A stretch of DNA of 60,416 bases from Heterotrichella gracilis (lineage: Eukaryota; Sar; Xanthophyceae; Tribonematales; Xanthonemataceae). Made by a program: the position numbers and the translations under genes. Positions 22,004 to 32,479 of this stretch are shown here, piece by piece. Each line of letters opens with the position of its first letter. Positions within the stretch are counted from its first letter, which is position 1. The stretch is taken from NCBI GenBank assembly GCA_032358255.1, contig JAULBX010025475.1, positions 1 to 60,416 on the forward strand, written 5' to 3'. Below the pieces are notes generated by a model. The model had not been told where the DNA came from. It did not search any database and was given only the letters and a program-made list of their open reading frames with translations.

Positions 22004-24040
22004 TGGGGGGCTAGGCTTTAGCAACTAGGGTTTGGGATGGTTTCAAATGCATGGATGTGGCAGTTGATCAACTGAGCAGCTTTTGCAGAGTTTGAACGGA
22101 GTGAGAAGATTTACAGCATGATTATAGCAGTGGTGTGGGCGAAGTGGTGCTTTTGAGGTGATGCGTTGAGAGTGGGCGAGGATTTTGATCGTGCAGGTGT
22201 GAGCTTGTGGGCAAGTTTTGGACTGCTTTGCCAAGAGTAGTAAGATATAATGGTATTATTATATCGTACTACCCCCTTGGCTATGCCTAGAACAGAAGAA
22301 AGTTCCCTTCCTTTTCAATTTTCGGGTTTTCCAGCATTGACACATATGCTGCCAATGCTTTTGACGAGGTTGTTCCTTCTACTATGCCTTGTGATCATTA
22401 CTTGTGTGGGAGCGGTGGCGTTGATCGGCTGAACATATTCCACGTGTGTTTCACCCGGGATGGTACCTGTACATTGGGTGTTTCCTTTATTTGTTTTTAT
22501 GTTGGGTGGGGGATGAGCGTTGTAGTACAAGTAGCCATTTCCAGCATTTCGCAGCAATGATTGATGGGTAGTGGCGTGGCAGGTTAGAATTACAGCACAT
22601 GGGGTGGGGAATAAATATTTGTTAGCTTGCTGGCGGGGATATTCTGGTGCGTCAGTTGTTTTACAAACTGCTACAGCTAGTCAGAACGACTTGGGCAATG
22701 TACATAGGGGCAAGTCACAAAAACTCTGTTTCAGTTATGGATTCTTATTACCAACACTGCTACACTTACAAGAAAGGTCTGCACGCCAGGCACTGACTAC
22801 CAATATTGAGTAGGCATTTTCAGGTTGTTTCTAGCATTGATCAGCAGTCCGGATGGGGTAGTGTAGAGGCATTATGCGTGGGGAGATGCAAAGTTGAACC
22901 GAGCGCTCAGCGTGGGGTAGTTACATATAAACGGGGTTATGACGCATGATGCTGCCAAATCCAACCTGGGCCAGCCAGTGCCCGTAGCAAGGTTTATTTT
23001 TTGTCTTTTTTGGACTGGCACCTTCTCAGGGTGAGAGGGAAATGGGGTTAATCTTTTAAACTCAACAATCTTGAATTAAGAACTGTTCATTGAGTGGGGA
23101 TATCATTAGCTAGGATCTTCTCCAAGTTTTACCGTTTTTTTTCTGTGTAATTTACATCCGATGGCAATTCCATTCAATGCAAGCTGAGCATGATCATCAG
23201 TGTGTCTCCAAAATGCAGTGCCCATAACTATGACGTTGCCCACAATGACTGGCAGTGGGAGGTGCCACCACTGGTGCACTGGCATGCACCTACAACTCCT
23301 TGACAATTATGCGCTGCATCAATGACCACCTCCCTCCTCCCTTTTGAAAAGGAAAATTTTATAACACAATTTTCCTTCGTAACGGTTGAAAGAACTGCCT
23401 CAAGAGTCTTCGCTCTCACACTAAGAAGACTTCATTGACAAAAGGAATCTGTAGCATGGGAACTAGTACCAAAAACGGCCATTTTGCACAAAGTCGTCAA
23501 TTTAACATGTTTGAAGCATGGACGTGATCAGTGTGACGTAAGGATCATGGAAATGTGCTTGGTTTTGAAAATTGCTCGATATTCCAAAAGTTATGGGGGT
23601 TGGGGCGCATAATACCCAATTGGCGGCACATGGAATGCATGCAAAACCTGCAGTGGCAGGCAAATGAACCCGGGCCTTGCTCGTGAATTAAAAATCATGC
23701 ATCGAAAGTTCATTCTGTCAAGCATTATGTGCATATTTTTCCAGAAAAAAAGTCGCTAATTTTGCGGGAGCATAAATTGCCAGAAAATAATGCGTGAAAA
23801 TTGCTACAAGTCAAGATATTACCTTTTCTAGCAGGAAAAATAGGCAGAATTTTAGGCAAGTGGTTGTCCTCAAAAATCACTTGCTATGTCCCCATCAAGT
23901 ACACAAGCATCCCACGCTTGCAAAAATTGTGCAACATGCTGTCCAGGCCCTGCTCAGCGAGGGGTCATTTTGCCCAATTTAGCTGCATGCACACATAGCC
24001 GCTGCAATGCAAGGTGGGCAACAGCGGGAACCAGAGCATT
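22004..24040. other. Intergenic region, A/T-richer, no gene
   Basis: Two kilobases follow the Mpv17-like stop, with lower GC than the neighbours. Only short unrelated open frames occur. I see no exon with protein likeness, no RNA gene and no clear repeat. Confidence 0.45.
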
Positions 24041-24043
24041 CTA

Positions 24044-25830
24044 GTATGAATCCTCCTCAGGAGTGGCGTCAACCTCGAAGGCTGCCATGATCATGTCATG
24101 CTGCTCCTCACTCAACATGTAAACTGCCTTATTGGCCACAGTACCCGCCCTGCCCCGCGGGCGGTCCATGGAAAAGTGCACCAACAAAAGGGACTCGGGG
24201 CGGATGTACACTACCCTCTGGCTGTCATAGTGGTACATCCTGTCTGCCTGTCACCGCCCCTCCACCACATGGTAGTAGCGCGCCTCAAACACAACTGCTC
24301 CCTTGGGCCACGTCACCCCATAGTCATCCTCCGCCCGCTGCGGCAGGGGCGCCGGCAGCTCGACCATGCGCGCCAGGTAGTAGTCGAAGCCGCCCTCATC
24401 AGGGTCTGCCACCACCGCACAATGGCAGCTGTAGTCTGCTGCTGCCGGGGCCCTGGTGCCCATCCCAGGCGCCATGAGTGCAACCAGGTCACGGCTGTCT
24501 TCTGCGCGTTCTGAGAACACCCGTTCAGAGGTGTCCAGGGTCCTGGCATGGCGGCTGGCCAACACATACTGCACTGGCTGCTGGACATGACTGGCACAGG
24601 CGCAATTTGCCCAATCGCCCTTGACACATGCCTCGCAGAAGCATGACAGCATGCGGTGGTGCAGAGTGTGCCTGGCATCCCCCTCGAAGTAGAAGGCGTG
24701 AAGGCTGCGCGTGCCGGGCACAGTGATGGCCACCGACTTATCGCCATGCTCAATCTCGTCCTTTGCGATGAGATGGAAGTACCTGATGCTGAGGGTGACG
24801 CTGGCTGCTCGGGATGCGTAGGTGGTCGGCTTGTTGGCGGTCATTGTGGCGACACAGAACTCATACAGCTCCTTTGCAGAGGTGATTGGCGCGCCTCCCT
24901 TGAGCTGATGCAGACTGGCATCGTGCTTGACGCGGGCGCCAGCCCCATCATGCTCCCCTACGACAGAACACAGGAGACAGTGAATCAGTGGTATGGCAGC
25001 TTTGCAAGCATGGTGCAAGGAGCTTTGAAAGCAAGGTGCAGAAGTTACCTTTCCCGTGACCAGAGCAGAAGAAGTGGTGCTGCGTGTGAAATCCCCACAA
25101 TTCATTGCTGAACCCCCTGTCCCAGAATGCCCCAACTGATGTGAACTGACCAGCACACCCATCAGTCCAGACCCAGTGCCCCAGGATGGTGATGTGGCGC
25201 TCTTCGGTAAGGTGCTCCACCAGCTTCCCAATGCAGTGCTGGGTGAATTCAGTGTCATGGTTGAGGTCATCTGATATGAAGAAGTGGTAAGTACTCCTTC
25301 ACTATCTTCCTGTTCTCAGGAGTGCTGGCCACACCGTCAACAGCTAGCTCAGCATGCCGATACAGCACCAACACCAACAATGTGACCTGGTGGGGTGTCC
25401 AGTGCAAGGACTGGATCTCTTCCTGGAACAGAATGCTGTGGTTTTCAGCAAAATCTATTGCAGTCTTTCCAGTATGCTGTTACACAGCAAGAACGCTCAA
25501 TGTCAATTTACAGGTCAACTTTAAAGACCGAGGACAGAAATTTTTGCCGCTGACAGCAGTGGCGGAGGCTAAGTTGGTGATATGCTGCTTGCTCAAACAG
25601 CGTAACAATTGTGGAAAATTGTTGCGCTGTTTGGGCTCATGGGGATCCCGGGGAAATCCGCCGATTTTAATCCGCTCAATAATGCACGCAGGAAAGTCTG
25701 AAAAACAAGAATATCCAATTACATCAAGAAATGGTGCTCTGCCTTGCTGGCAATGTATTTTTGACCCAAGGCCTTCTATGGATGGCCGTAGTTTCCACCC
25801 TTTGGTACTGGTTCCCACGCTACAGGCCAT
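24044..25830 (-). pseudogene. Decayed transposon-type gene, unclassified
   Basis: Minus-strand pieces form one protein. An upstream open stretch (25830-25480) leads to IDFAENH then FQEEIQSLHW (about 25455-25290), then to HFFISDDLNHD and WTDGCAGQF (about 25285-25049). After a plausible 91-base intron (25048-24958) comes EHDGAGARVKH and a Cys/His-rich stretch (SCFCEACVKGDWANCACASH) to 24251. The pattern of an Asp-Gly-Cys motif, then HGKG, then DGxGxxVK is one I associate with proteins of repeat elements in many eukaryotes. I cannot name the superfamily. Damage includes a one-base frame change near 25285, an in-frame TAA near 25485 that may be an intron end, and an in-frame TGA at 24251-24253. 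The last open part is 24250-24044. Confidence 0.55.
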
Positions 25831-26331
25831 CTGGCATGCCCCTTAAGGGGGATGCCAGATTGGTATTACTGCAATCTTCCTGCCCAGACAGCTGTAACAG
25901 TTGTAATAGTCACTGTGTAAAAACGAAGTCCATATTATGCAATTGGCGCCATACTATGCCATGCACGGGCCAATCTGAACACAATTCCAACTTGAAGTAC
26001 ATATGGTGGGGGTTCTTAAGCCATTCCCCAGCTACCCACACTGCAGGCATATGCAGCTCCCCAACCACATTCTGCTTCTGAGTGGGGTGCATGAGCTGCT
26101 GCATCAAAATGTGGAACATGTTACAACAAATGGAAATTGTACTAAACCGTGCCTCGCCATGCACTCTCCAAAACCAACGAGAGTACCACGAGTACTACAT
26201 TATCAACAAGGCGGTTCTTAAGGACAAATTTGGCCAATCCCCAGCTAACTGCAGGCACGTAATGCTCCGGTAACCCAACCGAATACTGTAACTAACGCCA
26301 CACAAACGAAGGGGTTGGACGCGCTGCTGCA
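25831..26331. other. Spacer, no gene
   Basis: About 500 bases lie between the decayed transposon gene and the 3' end of the F-box gene. Nothing recognisable was found. Confidence 0.4.
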
Positions 26332-27838
26332 TCACACCCCACCCACTGCAACCGCGTGCGCCCACTGCCTCCTCAACCAGCGCAGCACAGCCGCAAGCTC
26401 ACCATCCTCCACCTCCCCTGGCCCTGTATTCTCCCCTAGTTCCTCCACCACCGCCACCCCCTGCCGCGCCCCTGCTCCCCACACGCATGTGATGCCCTGT
26501 GCGTCAGCCGACACCACCCACCCCTTGCACACCACCTTGACCCTGTTCTTAGGCTGCCAGCCAACCAGGCGCAGGCTGGGGTTGACAGGAGCGGTAAGGA
26601 CCAGGCCCCAGGCGGCGTCTACTGGGGACTCTGTGGTGTTGTGAATGTTGACCAGGTGGGGAAGGTGGGGTAGCTGCGCCTCATTGGTCTCCCGTGCACT
26701 GTGATAAAATGAGGCATACAACCTCGGCAGGCCCAAGGTGTGGAGTGTAGGGGGCAGGAGGCGCAATAGTTCCAACTGCTGGCGGCCAGTCATGGAGTAA
26801 ATGTCGAGCTCCAATACGCGCAGCGGGGGCGCAGGGGATCGGACCCAGAGAGCCGCCAACCCATCCACCAGGTCCCCCCTTTCGCAAATGCTGAGGTGCC
26901 GCAGGGTGTCGGGCCACCAGGGCGCGCCAGCTGGCACCTTTGGGCAGCTGTTCAGCATGGTCAGGGTGAGGGCAGTGAGCGCTGCCAAGGGGCGCAGATC
27001 AAGCGCCAGCTCTGTGTTGGGTAGGTACAGATCCAGGCTGGCGAGGTTGGGCAGCTGGTGTAGTGGCAGCGCGTTGCAGTGCCGCACAAAGCGCTCGCCG
27101 TGTGCAGGCTGGCTCCACCCCCCAGTGGCAAGCAAGGCATCGGTGACTGATGGAAGCGGTGGCAGCGGGAATGCTACAAACTCCTGCGTGCGCTCGCTGT
27201 CTTCGCCAGGGTACAGAACCATGGAGAGGTCGGTGAGGCGGGTGAGGGTGGAGAGGTGCTGTGTGATGGGTGCAAGGAGGCCCATTGGTGCACCTTCATA
27301 CTCCTCGTCTTCAAAAAACTCCTTGAAATCGATATGGAGGGGTGAGAGACTCCAGTTTGTGCAGGCGTCCTATGGTCCTGAAAAGCTCCATCATTCTGGG
27401 CAAGGGCTCCTCCGCCTGATCCAGAAAATATAGGTTCAAACTCTGGGCCCGCTCTGGGTTCAATGCTGCCAGCAGCTCCAGGCAAGACTGGGTGTCATCA
27501 ACCAAATCGCTGGCATCCAGATCCCTGACGTGCGCCATATTAGCTGTCAGATGGTTGAGCTCAATTGTGGGGTCGTCTTCGGGGTTAACAACCTCCCAGA
27601 GCACTCCTTGGCTGCAGAGGAGCCTGTACCAGCGCTGGCACACACTGGCTGCACGGGCACGCTCCTCAAAGGGGAGGCCCAGCAAGATGAGGCTCAGCAC
27701 GCCGTCTGGTAGGTTGTCCAGCTGTAGTATAAGGTTGCTGCTGTTGTTGGCGGTGTTGTTGTTGGTTGTGGTGGTGGGAATGCTGGTGGTGGGAGCCGTG
27801 CCTTGGGTTTTGCAGGCTGCACCACGTGTAGTCACCAT
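26332..27838 (-). CDS. F-box protein with leucine-rich C-terminal part, frame break
   Basis: The gene starts at ATG 27838. Residues about 40-88 form an F-box (DNLPDGVLSLILLGLPFEER, then ASVCQRWYRLL and LWEVV). F-box proteins bind SKP1 and supply substrates to SCF ubiquitin ligases. Leucine-rich-repeat-like segments follow (LPNLASLDLYLPN, LAALTALTLTML, LRHLSICERGDL, LRVLELDIYSM), so a target-binding LRR fold is likely. The reading frame changes by one base near 27345. The frame from the start runs to a stop near 27311, while the natural continuation (PLHIDFKEFFEDEEYEG) is in the +1 frame and joins the long frame to 26332. No good intron fits, so this is a recent mutation, a sequencing error or a shift site. 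There are no other breaks. Confidence 0.75.
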
Positions 27839-30148
27839 GGCTGTGTCAATTATTGCTCCAGGTGACCTGTGGCAATGCAGAAGCAGTATCTTTATGTGGA
27901 ACCAGCTAATTGCAGCGTGCTGGAGAAGGTTTGGGACTGGTTAGAAGGACACACTAGCCATGTTGGCGGGCGTGAGTGAGAAGTTCTGAAATTGTCAGGA
28001 ACCGGGTGGTGAGATCCAACCGGAGCAAAAGGCAAGTATTCCTTGGGTGGAAATCAGGATAAGTGCAGGGCCTGGCAGGGAACAATGTGCTTGTTTTCCT
28101 GGCAGGGAAGGAGTGCGTTGGCCTGCCGACCTACAGGACGACAGTGTCCACAAACCAGCAACTCACCACTAAAGGTAGCTGCCGTAGCTAGGGGCTTCTC
28201 CTCCTGTGGTTCTGCAGGTATGTAGTGGGCTTCGCTGTCCAAGGGGCAAATGCATGCATATTACTGAATGCATGCATCTATTCATGCATAGTCTGAATAG
28301 AGTCTGAGTACACATAGTCAAGGCATGTCCTGCTCGGCAGTACTGCACGCTAGAACACTAGAAATGCTGATAGCAACCGTGGCACAGTCTCTACCTCTCC
28401 AAAGAAGTAGAAGTCGAGTTTGAATGAGATAAAAGCATCTGTAAAAGGGCACCCATTTCTGTAAAAGATATAAAATAGGCTATAACCTAGTAAAGGAATT
28501 GAATTTCCAAGATGATGCGCTTCTCAGCACTGCAGTGCAGTCTGATGATCTCAACTGTTCCACAATGCTTTTTGGGTGTGGTATGTGCACGCGGCAGTAG
28601 TGCCAGTAGTCCTGGCTGCAAGGTATCCAGTTATGTGGTCGTACGTTATCACACGCCCCATCAGATGTTTACTAAGTTGCAGGTTGGGACTGCCCTTGCC
28701 TGCCAGGCCTGGGGGAGCTCCCTCTTGTGACCATTCCCTCCCTTTCTTTCTTCTTCTGTGGCAAGACCCTGGCTGAGAAGGTTCTGGAAAAGCCGCACTG
28801 CAGCGTGTCAGCAGTAGAGTAGTAGATTGGCCGTGGTGGTGACCCTGCTGAGTGCACTCAAGTGGGTGGGCATCATGATGGCGGCTGTCAAGCACCATAA
28901 CCAACACACTTCCAACTTGGCCTATGGTGGACTCTTTTTGTTGCAACCATGGGTATTACCGTTAAACGGTTACTTACACAGGTCCATCACCTCTTGAAAC
29001 CTTGCCTCAATAGCACACTAAAGCAGCTTCTACCGTATTACAAAATGACAGGCTCAGCCTGGCCATCCCACTTCAACATCAATAAACTTGAAACACAAAT
29101 CTCGAAATTTCTCGAAACCGTGGCACCAGCTGAAGGGTAAGTGCCTTTGCCAACGTGCTTTGCTAGACATTGGGCGGTTGGTTTCAACGGCGACAGGCAT
29201 ATCCCTGGTTGAGGGATATAAACTCTACAATCTTGACCAACATATATCACCATATTGCACTTTTAGCAGCCAAGTTTTGTTCAGTAAATTCCCTAGCAGC
29301 ATGAACGGTTCGCAACAGTAAGGGTTCCAGCATACAGTCCCAGCAACACGGTTTCCAACTATGTACATTTTCACGTGATACGCTTGCTGACTTGCCACAT
29401 CCCAATTGCCAAGACTACAAACATATCAACGTCACCATCATGGTGCATTACCACTGATTCAGAACTGGTCAAGTTGTGCCCACGGTGAAACCCCTCAAAA
29501 GCCGAAAAATCTACCGACACGGGGGAATCACAACCATTCTATTAAGTACATTGGTTGTGATTGGCGGGGATCCAAGTCGAGGAACAAGGTACTCGACTGC
29601 GAACCAAATTCTCATTGTATTGGCCCAAAAACTGGGGCCAGCCGCATCTACATAAAAAAAGCAACAAGAAAAAAACAGATAATAGAGCAGAAAAATAGTG
29701 CGAAACGCCACCACAAAGGCCATGTATTGAATTCAAACTGCTGGACGTGATGCATCCGATTGGAAAAGCTATACCGGATTGCCTGCCTCAAGCATCACCC
29801 CATCAATCCCTGGCCGCGCCCTGCCCCCCCTCTACCCACACCCCTTGCGTGCCCCTTCCCACCCCCCAACCCCCATCCACTTCGCCCGGTGCAGGCGAAA
29901 CCCCACCAAATTGAATATTGGTGAGTATGGAGTAAGCTACTGCCAACCCACCCCTGCGGGTAAACCCACCGCCCAGGCCTCACAATACCCTCCAGTGGGT
30001 GCTAGCGCCACCTTCTTCATGCCCCATGCCCCAATTTCACCAAGCAGGCGCCACGCCACCCCACTAGGCAGGCGCAACATCAACCTCTCACCCATATTGG
30101 TGGCAAACTCCCCTCGCCCACCTGCCACCCCCCCTACCAGGGAAGGCG
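27839..30148. other. Intergenic region, no supported gene
   Basis: About 2.3 kb without a convincing exon. A minus-strand stretch at 29937-30152 stays open just downstream of the PP2C stop, in another frame, and reads GVAWRLLGEIGAWGMKKVAL. It could be 3' UTR or a worn exon. Confidence 0.4.
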
Positions 30149-32446
30149 TCACAAAGCCCGAAAAATAGGTGTGTACGGGGTGCCTAGCCCCGTCCCCCCC
30201 TCCATATCCAGCACAGAGACAGACATGGGGGTGAGCAAGCTATCCAGGGGGCTGTCGGGGGGTGCGCCGGTGCCCTTCCCGCTTGAAGCACGGTCCTTGA
30301 GGAAGATGAGTGGAAGCACGTGTATGGGTGTGCACATGCCCTCGCCATCATCAGCACCTGTGGTCACAAGTCATAAGAATTGTTCAGTTCACCTGCATGC
30401 CCGTCATAGAAGTTGGTCGAGTTTACATTACAGAGTTTAAGAGACCATGGGTGCAAGGGGTCGGGAAGGGGGCTGTCGCTGGGCGCATCAGTCCCCACCA
30501 CGTTTTGGAAAATGCGAGGCAGAACGTGTTTTGGGGTGCACACCACGCCATGCCACTGTGCAACATTGCCACCAACCCATTACATACAATTCAATGTAAT
30601 AGCATGCGTCCACATGCTCACAAGCATGCATGTCCAATTCTAACTATTGCCTCCTCACCTGCCCCTTGGACCCACACTGGGCTGGCGTCCAAGCCGCCCT
30701 GCGCCGACCCCTGGCCAGCGCCGATGGCCCACTCGCTGGCATCTCCATCGCCCCCCGTGCTGACGTCACCACCACCCCTGCTGACGTCATCATCCAGGTT
30801 GGCGCTGACGCTGAGCTGGCACCCGATCCGCTCCCCGCTGGGCTGCCGCATGACGTCATCCATGCTGAAGCTGCCATTCAGGCTCAGGCTGCCCCTGGAA
30901 TTTCTCAGGGATCCATCCCCGATCCCCGTCCCCACGCTCTCGTCGGTGCTGCTCTGGGACCGGAGGGCGGGGATGGAGCCTTGGCCCATCAGGGATGGCA
31001 GCCGTGCCCGCTGGGGAGCCACAAAGCGGTGCATGATCCCCACAAGAATCACCGTCACGTTGTCCCCGCTGCAGCGTCGGAAGCACTCCTGGAAGGAAAG
31101 GAAAAGGACTTTAATATAACATGCCAGAAAAAATGCCGATGAAAATTGCAGGCACATTAAAGCGGCGGGAAAAGCAAGCATTGGAAAGAAGCTTCACAAC
31201 AACCATCCTGGGAGGGAAGTTAACGTGGCAGGCACGGCGGGCATGCTTGTAAGGATTCTTGCAAACTGAGCTGCTTGGGACCTGTAAGGATTTAGGGTTC
31301 AGTAGCAGCAGCAGACATACTGCACCTCAGAGAATGAACTAAACCCTAAACTTACCTGGAGCAGGATGTCTGCCACGCACTGCAAAGGTTTTTGCCGCTT
31401 GAGCTCCTTGCGGGCCAGGTTGATTGCATCCTGGGACTCAAACACATCCCAGAACCCATCACTGGCCAGCAGCAGGAACTCATCGCCCACTTGGAGGTCC
31501 TGGGGTGTGTGGGGGGGCGGGGAGGGGGGTTGGACCAATGGCACAGTAAGTGGGGTAGGGTTTCGGCAGGGGTTACGCCATGGGAATTTGTGTGTCTGTC
31601 CCAACACCAACCAAGGAGGGCACCTGCGGGTAGATAGGCAAACCTCATACGCCAAGCCTAGCTATGAGGTAGTACGGCAAAATCAAAGAAGAAGGAAAAG
31701 TACTACAGCCTGGAGGGCCTACCCACCTGGGAGGACACCTCCGGCGCTGCAGTCAAAGACCCGTGCAGGCACTCGCGCACGTGGGACCAGCCCTTCATCT
31801 CCTGTTGGATTTGGCCGATTGCGCGCACAGTGTACAGCGTACCCTAAAACAAAACCCTACACCAGCCCAGACAACACAGTAGCTAATAGTACCGGCAGGG
31901 GGCACCCACCTGAGAGGACACCTCTGGCTCCGCAGTCAAGGGCCCATGCAGGCACTCCCGCACGTGGCACCAGCTCTTCATCTCCTGGTGGAAGTCCCCG
32001 ATGGCGCGCGCGGTGGACAGGATGCCGTTGAGCATGTCAAACTCCACGTGGCCCCCTGCCTCGCGTATTCGGTGCGACTCGATGGGGCAGGTGGGGCGCT
32101 GGTCGCGGCTCAGCTCGATGGCGTCGCCGTTCCTGAGAAGGGGGGTGGATGTTAAGTTTGATGGGGTGCAATGAGGACAATTAGCCCTGGCGCGCTAGAG
32201 CCATATACTAGTTGCGGCTCAGCTGGATGGGGTTGCCGTTCCTAAGAAGGGGGGAGGATTTAAACTGGGTTAGGGGCTCTGGGGTGCGCATGTGGCATCA
32301 AATCAATGAGATGCCATCCCATTTCATGCAGAGAGAAGGGGGAAGAAGGTGGCAGTGGATAAATTGACGGGGATTTCATCCTACATGCACCTAATCATCC
32401 TGCACCCCCCTGACCACCCTCGTCCAGCCAATCACCAGCACCCGCG

Positions 32447-32479
<33 letters not shown>

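Noticed and set aside
23100..24040. A/T-rich stretch as an organelle DNA insertion
   Set aside because: No plastid or mitochondrial gene, tRNA or rRNA piece is visible. Base composition alone is not enough.
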